Assembly: GCF_001885095.1 (NCBI RefSeq)
Contig: NZ_LZDD01000003.1
Location: forward strand, 124,001-188,000
Direction: 5' to 3'
DNA: 64,000 bases
Origin: Streptococcus bovimastitidis
GTDB lineage: Bacteria > Bacillota > Bacilli > Lactobacillales > Streptococcaceae
This document shows, one piece after another, positions 1-7,670 of the stretch. Position 1 is the stretch's first letter. Each line of letters opens with the position of its first letter. The translations under genes and the position numbers were made by a program. A model generated the notes under the pieces. The model did no database searches, had not been told where the DNA came from, and saw only the letters and a program-made list of their open reading frames with translations.

Positions 1-107
1 TCGAAGGTATGATTTTTAGGGCAAATCAGGCTTTTACCTGTCAGTTTGAGCTGCTCTTGGCAGATGGGGCAGGTAAAGTACTTGGCGGTTTGACTAAAAG
101 CTAACAT
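1..107 (-). CDS. rlmA: 23S rRNA (guanine-N1)-methyltransferase RlmA, N-terminal part
   Basis: The reverse strand opens with ATG at 107, preceded by an AGGAAAG ribosome site, and runs off the window edge after about 35 codons. The visible N-terminus carries a zinc-binding pattern, CPIC followed 14 residues later by CPKNH, which is the hallmark of the RlmA/RrmA family that methylates a guanine in helix 35 of 23S rRNA. The Rossmann methyltransferase domain would lie outside the window. The pattern is short, so another small zinc-ribbon protein is possible, but spacing and flanking residues fit RlmA well. Confidence 0.75.
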   Translation of the reverse strand, partial: MLAFSQTAKYFTCPICQEQLKLTGKSLICPKNHTF

Positions 108-215
108 GGTCTTTCCTTTTCTGTCTTTTGATAGTCCTATTATACACTTTTTTTACTTTAGATTAGTCTGACTTCTTCATTTTTAAGTTGCTGGCTAAAA
201 AAGAAATCAGAAAAA

Positions 216-243
216 TTGTCATTTTTTTATAATCTTTTATACT
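216..243 (+). promoter_or_regulatory. promoter of the aquaporin gene
   Basis: TTGTCA (216-221), 16-bp spacer, TATACT (238-243); the AAGGAG ribosome site and ATG follow at 274. A second TATAAT at 228-233 is too close to this -35 to pair with it. Confidence 0.5.
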
Positions 244-273
244 AGAAGTAAGGAAAAAAAGGAGATTATAGGA

Positions 274-927
274 ATGAAAAAATACGTTTCAGAGTTTTTT
301 GGTGCTTTTTTATTGGTCTTTATTGGATCATCTGCAGCTGTTATTACTAAAGGTAGCATTTTAACCATTGCTTTAGCTTTTGGTTTAGCTATCACTATTT
401 CGGCTTATACTTTTGGTAGTATTTCCGGAGGTCATTTTAACCCTGCGGTGACAACTGCCATGTTGATTCAGAAGAAAATTTCAGCTAAGGATGCTGCTTT
501 CTATATGCTGGCTCAATTTATTGGTGGGCTTGTTGCGGCGGCTCTACTTTTATTCTTCGTCAGCGCAGCTGGTTTGCCTACGGACGCTTTGGCTCAAAAT
601 GATTTCACGCAAATTAGCGCTGGGGTTGCTATTTTGGTCGAAATGCTAGCGACTTTCTTATTTGTCACTTTAATTCTACTTGTGACAGATGTGCGTTTAG
701 GCAATGCTAACTTTGCGGGGCTTATTATTGGTCTCTCGCTTGTTTTGCTGATTTTAACAACGATTAGTTTAACAGGTGCTTCACTTAACCCTGCCCGTTC
801 TTTTGGTCCGGCTCTATTAGCTGGTGGTAGCAGCTTGTCTCACCTTTGGGTTTACTTTGTTGGTCCTGAGCTGGGCGGTGTTTTGGCGGCTGTCTTTGCT
901 AAATGGTTAACGGCTGAAGATAAATAA
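274..927 (+). CDS. MIP-family aquaporin/glycerol facilitator
   Basis: This 217-residue membrane protein is a complete member of the major intrinsic protein family, which forms water or small-polyol channels. The two half-helix signatures are NPA at residues 56-58 and NPA at 173-175 followed by Arg176 of the selectivity filter; six hydrophobic helices surround them. Length matches the bacterial AqpZ group. By my alignment the AqpZ filter His is replaced by Ile161 and the Thr by Ala170, so water-only selectivity cannot be assumed; uncharged solutes such as glycerol are possible. It is monocistronic, with its own promoter and a strong terminator just downstream. GGAG lies 9 nt before the ATG. 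Confidence 0.9.
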   Translation: MKKYVSEFFGAFLLVFIGSSAAVITKGSILTIALAFGLAITISAYTFGSISGGHFNPAVTTAMLIQKKISAKDAAFYMLAQFIGGLVAAALLLFFVSAAGLPTDALAQNDFTQISAGVAILVEMLATFLFVTLILLVTDVRLGNANFAGLIIGLSLVLLILTTISLTGASLNPARSFGPALLAGGSSLSHLWVYFVGPELGGVLAAVFAKWLTAEDK

Positions 928-932
928 GATGC

Positions 933-959
933 AAACGACTAAGTTTTTAGTCGTTTTTT
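933..959 (+). terminator. rho-independent terminator after the aquaporin gene
   Basis: Ten-base-pair stem AAACGACTAA (933-942) with TTAGTCGTTT (947-956), running into a T tract. Confidence 0.85.
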
Positions 960-1020
960 CTTTCTCATTTTTGGAAAATTTCATTTGAAGGAGGGCTTTT
1001 GGTCGGCCAACGATTTTCGG

Positions 1021-1049
1021 TTGACTAAGGCCTTTTTCTGGTCTATGAT
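1021..1049 (+). promoter_or_regulatory. promoter of the OmpR-type two-component operon
   Basis: TTGACT (1021-1026), 17-bp spacer, TATGAT (1044-1049), close to the sigma-A consensus. Confidence 0.65.
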
Positions 1050-1084
1050 GGTATCAGTAAAATTCACGAAAGATTGGAGACTTG

Positions 1085-1771
1085 ATGGCTGAGCTTATCT
1101 ATTTTGCGGATGATGAAAAGAATATTCGTGACCTCTTGTTGCCTTTTCTAATGCATGATGGTTTTTCGGTGCAAGCTTTTGAAAGGGGTGATCACTTATA
1201 TGAGGCCTATTTGCGTCAGAAGCCGGATTTGATTATTTTGGATGTCATGCTGCCGGGTCCTGATGGCTTGGCCATTATGGAAAAAATTCGTCAGACTGAC
1301 CAAGCAACGCCCATTATTCTTTTGACGGCGCGTGATTCGGATGCTGATTTTATTCGGGCTTTTCAGTTGGGGACGGATGATTACTTTACCAAACCTTTTT
1401 CACCTATTAAATTAAGTCTCCATGTTAAGGCCCTCTTGAAGAGGAGTCACCAGGAGCCGGCTCAGGTTGCCAAGACTTTTGAATTCTTAGATTTAGTGCT
1501 TGATTGTGATAAACGTCAGGCTGCTTTAAAGGGCACTGATTTCCTGCTAACTAAGACAGAATTTGATCTGCTTTTAGTGCTAATGGAAGAGGCAGGCTCT
1601 GCTTATTCCCGAGAAACCTTGCTCGATCGGGTTTGGGGTTTCGAGGATGTGGAAAGTCGCGCGGTAGATGATACGGTTAAACGGCTGCGCAAAAAACTAA
1701 GTGAACATCAGGCCAGAGTGGCTATTAAAACCGTCTGGGGTTATGGTTTCAAGTTGGGTGAGCAAGAATGA
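1085..1771 (+). CDS. response regulator, OmpR/PhoB family
   Basis: A 228-residue transcription factor with an N-terminal receiver domain (acid pocket Asp9-Asp10, phospho-acceptor Asp53 in LIILDVMLPG, Thr81, Lys103) and a C-terminal winged-helix DNA-binding domain ending in KTVWGYGFKL. It is the output partner of the kinase gene that overlaps its stop codon by 4 bp. I chose ATG at 1085 because GGAG lies 5 nt before it; the in-frame TTG at 1082 would leave only 2 nt. The likely target is the operator array at 3139-3171, because OmpR-type regulators bind direct repeats one helical turn apart. I do not recognise the specific orthologue, so no symbol is given. Confidence 0.9.
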   Translation: MAELIYFADDEKNIRDLLLPFLMHDGFSVQAFERGDHLYEAYLRQKPDLIILDVMLPGPDGLAIMEKIRQTDQATPIILLTARDSDADFIRAFQLGTDDYFTKPFSPIKLSLHVKALLKRSHQEPAQVAKTFEFLDLVLDCDKRQAALKGTDFLLTKTEFDLLLVLMEEAGSAYSRETLLDRVWGFEDVESRAVDDTVKRLRKKLSEHQARVAIKTVWGYGFKLGEQE

Positions 1772-3138
1772 GGAAGAAGAAAAATTTAATGAATCGGCTT
1801 TTGCTGGTCAATTGCCTGACGCTTTTGCTGACTTTTGGGCTCATATACTTGTCGGTTAACCACGTGGTTAAGGACTATGTTTACCAACTGACCCAAACGT
1901 CCATGAAGGCTAATTTTTCGATTTTGGATAGTCTGAATCAGGGTCAAGAAATTCCTGATAATACAGATAAGGAGCAGGATAGTATCTTCGTCTGGTCCTA
2001 TTATGCCACATATAGTGATTTAGGCCTGAGGATCTTCACCAATGAAGTTAAAAAGGGAGTTAGTGACCAACTTTATGCCTACTTGAGTACGAGGCATTTG
2101 TGGCAGAGGGCAGGCAAAAAAGATGGGATTTTGGTGACTTTAGGGGAAAAAACTTATTTTGTCATGACCAAAACTTATCTGGGGCATTTGCAGGATGGTG
2201 AAGTGGTTAAAAGTGCTTCAGGAGCCAATCAAAAATTCCGCGTTATTAATTTTTCAGATGTCACTAAGACGCAAAAGTTAGTTCATCGGATTCACTTATT
2301 CCTTCTATCGATTCTGATAGTGACTTTTAGCCTGATGATGTTGGTCGTCTTTAAGACTTTCCGTGATATTCGACAGTCCATTCACTCGGTCCAAGCTTAT
2401 ATTTCCAACCTTTGGCGTGACAGTCAAAGCCAAAAGGAGCAAGAAGAACTGGTTTTTTCTGACTTTGATCCTCTTTTGCGGGAAAGTCAGGAAATGGCTG
2501 ACCGAATTCAGAAGGTCGAAGCCAGTCAGGCCCAATTTTTCCAAAATGCTTCACATGAGTTGCGGACGCCTTTAATGTCCCTTCAAGGTTATACGGAGGG
2601 CCTTCAAACCGGCATCATTCCGCCAGAAACGGCCTATCCGGTTCTGATGCAAGAAAGCCAAAAGATGCGTCAATTGGTTGATGACATCTTACTCCTATCT
2701 CGTATTGATAGTAGGACAGAGTTCAAGAAAGATAAGCTTTCTTTGACGGATTTACTGGCTGACATGATGGCCTATTTCGGCCCAATTGCCAAGCAGAATG
2801 ACCTTATCTTGACTGGGGAAGTTGATCAGGAAGTTTATAGGATTGAGGGCAATGCTGAGCTACTAGAAAAAGCTTTGTCCAATATCGTAACTAATGCCCT
2901 GCGCTACGCTAAAAGTCAGATTGTCATTGAAGAAAAGCAAGGGACCATAACGATTCGTAATGATGGTCCGGCCATTAGTCAAGCTGATTTACCCTACATT
3001 TTTGAGCGTTTCTATAAGGGGCAAGGCGGGCAGACAGGGATTGGCCTTGCCATGGCTCAGGAAATTATTCTTCAGCACCGGGGTCAGATTTCTGTCGCTA
3101 GTGATGAAAAGTGGACTGTTTTTACCATTCAATTATAA
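1768..3138 (+). CDS. sensor histidine kinase of the OmpR-type system
   Basis: A 456-residue membrane kinase. Two hydrophobic segments (about residues 9-30 and 175-196) bracket an extracytoplasmic sensor domain of roughly 140 residues, which suggests recognition of an external or envelope signal. The dimerisation/phosphotransfer box has His263 in FFQNASHELRTP, followed by the N box (Asn376 in IVTNALRYA) and the G box GIGLAMAQEI near the C-terminus. Translation is coupled to the regulator through ATGA. The stop codon is followed at once by the three-repeat operator of the next gene. Confidence 0.92.
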   Translation: MRKKKNLMNRLLLVNCLTLLLTFGLIYLSVNHVVKDYVYQLTQTSMKANFSILDSLNQGQEIPDNTDKEQDSIFVWSYYATYSDLGLRIFTNEVKKGVSDQLYAYLSTRHLWQRAGKKDGILVTLGEKTYFVMTKTYLGHLQDGEVVKSASGANQKFRVINFSDVTKTQKLVHRIHLFLLSILIVTFSLMMLVVFKTFRDIRQSIHSVQAYISNLWRDSQSQKEQEELVFSDFDPLLRESQEMADRIQKVEASQAQFFQNASHELRTPLMSLQGYTEGLQTGIIPPETAYPVLMQESQKMRQLVDDILLLSRIDSRTEFKKDKLSLTDLLADMMAYFGPIAKQNDLILTGEVDQEVYRIEGNAELLEKALSNIVTNALRYAKSQIVIEEKQGTITIRNDGPAISQADLPYIFERFYKGQGGQTGIGLAMAQEIILQHRGQISVASDEKWTVFTIQL

Positions 3139-3171
3139 TTGCCACAAATTTGCCACATCTTTACCACAAAA
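3139..3171 (+). promoter_or_regulatory. operator array: three direct repeats with 11-bp period
   Basis: TTGCCACAAAT, TTGCCACATCT and TTACCACAAAA stand head to tail, with the CCACA cores at 3142, 3153 and 3164, exactly 11 bp apart. The array ends 13 bp before a -35 hexamer. This geometry is typical of OmpR/PhoB-family binding sites, and a regulator of that family is encoded two genes upstream. Confidence 0.65.
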
Positions 3172-3184
3172 TTTCGAAGAATGA

Positions 3185-3214
3185 TTGGAAGAATAGGTCT
3201 ATACTTTATATAAA
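3185..3214 (+). promoter_or_regulatory. promoter of the secreted-protein gene
   Basis: TTGGAA (3185-3190), 18-bp spacer, TATAAA (3209-3214), directly downstream of the repeat array; GAAGGAGAG precedes the ATG at 3243. Confidence 0.5.
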
Positions 3215-3242
3215 TCAACGATAAAGAAGGAGAGACCTAGTC

Positions 3243-3851
3243 ATGTTATCATCTACTCGTATTAAATCGTATGCCGTTATTAGCCTTTTTTCAATTCTTG
3301 CTTTAGCTGCTGGCTATCAAAGTCTTGCCTATGCGGAACAAGGGCAAGACCCTAGCCAGGTCAAGGTTAATGTCAAGAGTGTTGAGGATAAATTGGCCTT
3401 GGCAGACAAAGAAGCAGAACCAATCTATCAAACAATGGACAGTTTGCAGGCTTCTATTGCCAGTAAAAAAGCTCAAAACTTAACACCTGATGAAAATAGT
3501 CTTAATCAAGAATTGCAAAAGTTAAATGAGGACAATAGTGCGCTTCTGAGTTCTTTTCGCCAAGAAATGCCTGACAAAACTTGGTCCAATTTGGAAGAAG
3601 TCAAATCTTTGGTGGCTGCAAGTCATCTATCAGCTAACGATAAAAAGGCTTTGACTACTTACTTTGAACAAAGCATCAATATTCAAAATAAATTAGATGT
3701 GTTATACTCTGCTTTTGACCAATCCGTTGCCAGTGAAGATGCGCAATTAGTGAGCTTAACAGCTCAAGTAGATCGTATCTACGAAAAATTTGGCATCACC
3801 AAAGATGTTCTATCAGCCTACTATGCAACTACAGGAATGCCTGCTGACTAA
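3243..3851 (+). CDS. secreted protein of unknown function
   Basis: A 202-residue protein with a standard signal peptide (basic start, hydrophobic core about residues 12-28, likely cleavage after SLAYA). The mature part is highly polar, rich in Lys, Asp, Gln and Ser, and predicted from its heptad-like spacing of Leu/Ala to be mostly helical. There is no anchor motif, so it is probably released or held by the wall through charge. I do not recognise a family. It follows a two-component system and carries what looks like that system's binding array in its promoter, so it may be a regulon member or an accessory sensor protein. A strong terminator follows. Confidence 0.75.
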   Translation: MLSSTRIKSYAVISLFSILALAAGYQSLAYAEQGQDPSQVKVNVKSVEDKLALADKEAEPIYQTMDSLQASIASKKAQNLTPDENSLNQELQKLNEDNSALLSSFRQEMPDKTWSNLEEVKSLVAASHLSANDKKALTTYFEQSINIQNKLDVLYSAFDQSVASEDAQLVSLTAQVDRIYEKFGITKDVLSAYYATTGMPAD

Positions 3852-3890
3852 ACACTTTGTAGGCAAAACCATTTCGATACAGACAGGACA

Positions 3891-3913
3891 AAAGCCCGTA
3901 AGGGCTTTTTTTT
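3891..3913 (+). terminator. rho-independent terminator
   Basis: Stem AAAGCCC (3891-3897) with GGGCTTT (3902-3908), followed by a run of T. Confidence 0.85.
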
Positions 3914-3961
3914 GCTTTACATTTACATTTTGAAAATGACTCTAAGCTTGTATGCTTTCCC

Positions 3962-3989
3962 TTGCATTCTTCTTTTCATGTGCTAAAAT
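3962..3989 (+). promoter_or_regulatory. promoter of the S66 peptidase gene
   Basis: TTGCAT (3962-3967), 16-bp spacer, extended -10 TGC-TAAAAT (-10 at 3984-3989). Confidence 0.5.
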
Positions 3990-4013
3990 ATAAAAAAGCA
4001 TGAGGAGGTATCT

Positions 4014-5039
4014 ATGATTAAAACCGTTGGTATTGTGAGTCTTTCACGTGGTTTGTTGGGTGAAGCCTTTATTAAGCATGAATTAGATCTAGGTATTAAG
4101 CGACTTGAGGACTATGGCTTAGAAGTCAAATTCTTGCCCAATTCTCTGAAAGGGATTGAGTATTTAGAGGAACACCCAGAAGCGCGTGCATCGGATTTAC
4201 TTGAAGCCATGGCTGATGACTCCCTTGATATGATTCTATGTGCTATTGGCGGTGATGATACCTATCGTCTTTTGCCTTATCTTTTTGAAAATAATCAACT
4301 GGAAAAAGTGGCAAAACAGAAGACTTTTCTGGGCTTTTCAGATACCACAATGAACCATTTGATGTTACATAAGGTTGGGGTAAAAACCTTTTATGGGCAG
4401 TCTTTTATCGCTGACATTTGTGAGTTAGATAAAGAGATGTTACCTTATTCTGAGCATTATTTCAGAGAATTAATTCAAACAGGCAGTATTTCTGAAATTC
4501 GGCCAAGTGATTTGTGGTATGAAGAGCGTCAAGATTTTAGTGAAAATGCCCTAGGGACGCAGAGGACAGCCCATCCAAATCAGGGCTTCGAATTATTAAG
4601 AGGACCAGCAACTTTTTCAGGACCAATTTTAGGGGGCTGTCTAGAGTCTATCTATGATATTTTTGACAATAGCCGCTATGAAGATACTGTTGAGCTCTGC
4701 GAAAAGTATCAGCTTTTCCCTAGCCTTGACGATTGGCATGGTAGAATACTTTTGTTAGAAACTAGTGAAGAAAAGCCTAGTGTCGAAGGTCATCGTAAAA
4801 TGCTAGAGAGCCTAAAAACAAGTGGTATTTTTAATGTCATCAATGGTCTACTTGTTGGCAAACCTCAAGATGAGAGTCATTACCAAGCATACAAAGAGAA
4901 TCTCTTAGAAGTTATTGATAATGATATTCCCATTCTTTACAATGTCAATGTCGGACATGCAACACCAAGAGCAATTGTTCCTTTTGGTCAAATGGCTCAC
5001 GTCGATGCTGACGAGCAAGTCATTCGCTTTGAACAGTAA
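4014..5039 (+). CDS. S66-family serine peptidase (LD-carboxypeptidase / MccF-like)
   Basis: A 341-residue cytoplasmic protein of peptidase family S66, which includes murein LD-carboxypeptidase LdcA and the microcin C7 immunity peptidase MccF. The nucleophile-elbow region reads CAIGGDDTYRLLPYL (around residues 76-90). By alignment with GGxxSxxLLP in characterised members the nucleophile position is Thr83 rather than Ser. The catalytic Glu is in LLLETSEE and the His in NVNVGHATPRA. There is no signal peptide. It could trim recycled peptidoglycan peptides or detoxify peptidyl-nucleotides; sequence alone does not decide. It is monocistronic, with AGGAGG ahead of ATG and a terminator after. Confidence 0.85.
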   Translation: MIKTVGIVSLSRGLLGEAFIKHELDLGIKRLEDYGLEVKFLPNSLKGIEYLEEHPEARASDLLEAMADDSLDMILCAIGGDDTYRLLPYLFENNQLEKVAKQKTFLGFSDTTMNHLMLHKVGVKTFYGQSFIADICELDKEMLPYSEHYFRELIQTGSISEIRPSDLWYEERQDFSENALGTQRTAHPNQGFELLRGPATFSGPILGGCLESIYDIFDNSRYEDTVELCEKYQLFPSLDDWHGRILLLETSEEKPSVEGHRKMLESLKTSGIFNVINGLLVGKPQDESHYQAYKENLLEVIDNDIPILYNVNVGHATPRAIVPFGQMAHVDADEQVIRFEQ

Positions 5040-5084
5040 AAATATCAGTGACTCGAATCATTATATGAGACAATATTTCCACAA

Positions 5085-5106
5085 AAAAAGCCCGCAAGGG
5101 CTTTTT
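5085..5106. terminator. bidirectional terminator between convergent genes
   Basis: Stem AAAAAGCCC (5085-5093), GCAA loop, GGGCTTTTT (5098-5106); serves the peptidase on the plus strand and the anti-sigma gene on the minus strand. Confidence 0.85.
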
Positions 5107-5108
5107 AG

Positions 5109-6041
5109 TTATTCAACATCTAACTGATAATAGGGTTGGTTGGGAATAGCAGTTCCAATGCTTGAGGCATAAACCCATTTTTCTTGATTTAAGGCTTGGA
5201 AGTTTTCGGCTTTGCCTGTGAGGATAATTCCCGAAAATTTGAGGTCATTGCTGTGCTGACTGCTCTTGGATTCTTTGATATAAGTTTTTAAATCGTCGTA
5301 AATATCAACATCATTAATGGTTACACTTGCTCCACTTTTCGAAACAACTTTCATGTTTTCAATCAATCTTGGCAGGTTTTCAGGAGCAGTTCCAAACTGA
5401 TAGGAAGTTGACCATTGCGAGCTATCTAAAGTAGAATTTGTACCAATCCAAAGCCAGTTTTGTTTGAGATTTTTTGGCATCAAGCTCTTGATTTCTTTAT
5501 AACTGTAGGGCTTGTCGAAGGTAATAGCAACTTCTATCAGTTGATTTGACATTTGCGATACTTTTTCTAAATCCTGACTGGGTTTTGTTTTGACCTCATG
5601 TTTGGTAAATTTAACGTTGGTATTATAAAATTGTGGGACTTTTTGTCGGCTTCCACGGTCATAGAGGAGATTATTGACTGAAAAGGCATCTCCAGCACCG
5701 GCACCATAATGACCGAGTAAGCTATAATTGGCTTCATAAGGGGAGTAGAATACAGGCACACCATCTATATCTTTATAGCGGTCAGCATGAACTTTACCTG
5801 TGAATTGTCCACTTGGGTAATAGTAGAGACTGTCATAAGAGATATTGGGGTAGGCAATTTCTGCCAATTGTTGGTAGTCATTATAAACTTTTTGCCCATT
5901 TTTAGCGGTCATATTGCTCAGCAATTTAAAACAAAGACCAAAGAGGAAAAGAGTAGCTAGGAGACTGAAAACTATGGTCATTAAAAAGGTTTTTCTTCTG
6001 CGTTTTTTGGCTAGAAGAGCTAAGGAATCATTTGATTTCAT
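5109..6041 (-). CDS. anti-sigma factor, membrane-bound, sigma-regulator family
   Basis: A 310-residue protein with a short cytoplasmic N-terminus (about 17 residues), one transmembrane helix (about 18-38) and a large external domain. Together with its position directly after, and overlapping by 14 bp, an ECF sigma gene, this matches the sigma-regulator group of anti-sigma factors described for Bacillus SigM-type systems. The unusually short inner segment must contain the sigma-binding surface. Loss or processing of the outer domain would release the sigma factor. No enzymatic motif is visible outside. The assignment rests on topology plus context; I could not compare domain profiles. Confidence 0.75.
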   Translation of the reverse strand: MKSNDSLALLAKKRRRKTFLMTIVFSLLATLFLFGLCFKLLSNMTAKNGQKVYNDYQQLAEIAYPNISYDSLYYYPSGQFTGKVHADRYKDIDGVPVFYSPYEANYSLLGHYGAGAGDAFSVNNLLYDRGSRQKVPQFYNTNVKFTKHEVKTKPSQDLEKVSQMSNQLIEVAITFDKPYSYKEIKSLMPKNLKQNWLWIGTNSTLDSSQWSTSYQFGTAPENLPRLIENMKVVSKSGASVTINDVDIYDDLKTYIKESKSSQHSNDLKFSGIILTGKAENFQALNQEKWVYASSIGTAIPNQPYYQLDVE

Positions 6042-6498
6042 GATGAGTATATCCTTTCGATTGGAGTTCCTGTTTGAGCTGACGACGAGCGCGCATCAAT
6101 GTGATTTTAATATTAGACTGAGATTTACCGGTAATTTCAGCGATTTCCTTAATGGAGAAATTTTGAAAATAGTAGAGATCCAGGAGAATTCGGAAATTTT
6201 CAGACATTTGACTCAAGGTCTCATAAAGAAAAACATATTCTTCGTTATCATAAGGATTTAGGCTTTCTTGGGAAAAGAAGTCTCGCTTAAGGATGTCGTA
6301 GTAGTGTTTATCTCGACGGTAAAGGTCAATATAGCGACGAATGGCTGTGCGATACATCCATGCCCGAAGTTTACTTAAGGGTAAGTTATAATTAGCTTCC
6401 AAAATCAGAATGAAGACGTCCTGGGTTACATCTTGTGCTCGGGGGGGAGAAATCCCAGATTTTATTAAATAAGCAATAATTTCATTGGCATAGGCCAT
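6028..6498 (-). CDS. ECF-type RNA polymerase sigma factor
   Basis: A sigma-70 group IV factor. Region 2 is seen in RAQDVTQDVFILILE and RAWMYRTAIRRYIDLYRRDKHY, and region 4 is a helix-turn-helix in FSIKEIAEITGKSQSNIKITLMR close to the C-terminus. From ATG at 6498 it is 156 residues, but this cuts region 2 short. Ten further in-frame codons extend to an ATT at 6528 that has a perfect AAAGGAGG 8 nt upstream, whereas the ATG has only a weak AAGGAA. I report the conventional ATG and regard the ATT start as quite likely. It is cotranscribed with its membrane anti-sigma, and the promoter upstream has the ECF form, implying autoregulation. Confidence 0.9.
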   Translation of the reverse strand: MAYANEIIAYLIKSGISPPRAQDVTQDVFILILEANYNLPLSKLRAWMYRTAIRRYIDLYRRDKHYYDILKRDFFSQESLNPYDNEEYVFLYETLSQMSENFRILLDLYYFQNFSIKEIAEITGKSQSNIKITLMRARRQLKQELQSKGYTHHEIK

Positions 6499-6525
6499 TA
6501 TTTCCTTTTCATATGCATCTATATT

Positions 6526-6544
6526 AATATGGACGTCCTCCTTT
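6526..6544 (-). promoter_or_regulatory. ribosome binding site with candidate ATT start codon
   Basis: AAAGGAGG (6544-6537) is followed after 8 nt by ATT (6528-6526), in frame with the sigma gene; the next canonical start is 30 nt further. Confidence 0.5.
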
Positions 6545-6570
6545 CAATCATTTCCTATCTTCACTAGTAT

Positions 6571-6597
6571 AACGAATGACAGGATCAAATGGTTACA
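6571..6597 (-). promoter_or_regulatory. ECF-type promoter of the sigma/anti-sigma operon
   Basis: On the minus strand TGTAACC (6597-6591), 16 nt, CGTTAT (from 6574). This is the -35 TGWAAC / -10 CGTM pattern read by ECF sigma factors of the SigM/W/X type, placed just before the operon. Confidence 0.6.
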
Positions 6598-6627
6598 TGA
6601 ATAAGCGTTTTTTATTTTTAATTATCA

Positions 6628-6656
6628 TTGCTATCTCCTTTTAATTAACTTATAAT
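6628..6656 (+). promoter_or_regulatory. promoter of the CPBP protease gene
   Basis: TTGCTA (6628-6633), 17-bp spacer, TATAAT (6651-6656). Confidence 0.65.
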
Positions 6657-6688
6657 GAAAGTGATTAAAGATCAAGGAGATGCTTGTC

Positions 6689-7639
6689 ATGGAAAAACGT
6701 ATTTTAAAAGTTGAGACAGAGCGTTATCAGAAATTTCCAGGATGGGTCATGACCCTTTTAGCCTGTGGGATGGTGGAGCTTTTCTTCATTGTCGGTAGCT
6801 TACTGGCCGGTCTCATTCTGGGAATGGGGATTGTCATTTCGGTCTTGGCTAAAGGTAGCTCTGACTTTGTTTTAGAGATTCAAGCAATTTCTGAAAGTAT
6901 TTTCGTAGAATTGGGTATTTTTCCCTTTGTTGTCCTGGTTTTATTTGCTTGGGTTAAGTGGTTCGAAAAGCGCCCTTTTACTAGCTTAGGCTTTTTCAAG
7001 GGACAAGTGGCTTGGCAGTTAGTGAAAGGCTGGTTGCTTGGAACTCTGCTCTTTGCAGTGACTCTTGGTCTGAGTTATCTCCTTGGTGGTTTGGAATTTA
7101 AGTCCTTTGATTTCTCATTGAAAACCCTGGCTTACTTACTCCTCATTATTCCCCTCTGGTTGGTCCAAGGTGGGACAGAAGAACTCTTAACTCGGGGTTG
7201 GTTATTACCCATTATTGCTAAGAGAACCAATTTGATTATTGCTATTACCGTTTCCAGCAGTCTCTTCGGCATTATGCATTTAGGCAATGACAATGTTACC
7301 TTCTTTTCTGTCCTAAGCATTATTATGGTTGGTATCTTTCTAGCTCTTTACATGCTCAAAACGGATAATATCTGGGGTGTGGCTGGTATCCACGGAGCCT
7401 GGAATTTCACCCAAGGCAACATCTTTGGCATTTCCGTTTCTGGTACCCAGGCGGGCCCATCCCTCATGCATTTTGGCCAAAAAATGGGAGCACCTGATTG
7501 GATTTCGGGCGGAGCTTTTGGGACTGAAGGCAGCTTACTGGCAAGTCTTGTTTTGTTAGTAGGGAGCATCTATCTGGCTTGGCAATTAAGCCAAGAGAAT
7601 AAGACCTCAAACTTTGAGATTTCTCTTGAAAATAGCTGA
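6689..7639 (+). CDS. CPBP-family intramembrane glutamic endopeptidase
   Basis: A 316-residue polytopic membrane protein of the CPBP (Abi, CaaX-like) family. The catalytic motifs are in order: EE of GGTEELLTRG with the family Arg, FGIMHLG with the FxxxH histidine, and HGAWNF supplying the final HxxxN pair. Members cut substrates within the bilayer and are linked to bacteriocin maturation or self-immunity in lactic acid bacteria; no bacteriocin gene is visible here. The start at 6689 is preferred because AAGGAG (6674-6679) lies 9 nt before it but abuts the earlier ATG at 6680. It is transcribed divergently from the ECF sigma operon and has its own promoter and terminator. Confidence 0.88.
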   Translation: MEKRILKVETERYQKFPGWVMTLLACGMVELFFIVGSLLAGLILGMGIVISVLAKGSSDFVLEIQAISESIFVELGIFPFVVLVLFAWVKWFEKRPFTSLGFFKGQVAWQLVKGWLLGTLLFAVTLGLSYLLGGLEFKSFDFSLKTLAYLLLIIPLWLVQGGTEELLTRGWLLPIIAKRTNLIIAITVSSSLFGIMHLGNDNVTFFSVLSIIMVGIFLALYMLKTDNIWGVAGIHGAWNFTQGNIFGISVSGTQAGPSLMHFGQKMGAPDWISGGAFGTEGSLLASLVLLVGSIYLAWQLSQENKTSNFEISLENS

Positions 7640-7650
7640 GCATTTAAGTC

Positions 7651-7670
7651 AAGCCCGCAAGGGCTTTTTC
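7651..7670 (+). terminator. rho-independent terminator
   Basis: AAGCCC-GCAA-GGGCTTTTT, the same hairpin core as the terminator at 5085. Confidence 0.85.
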
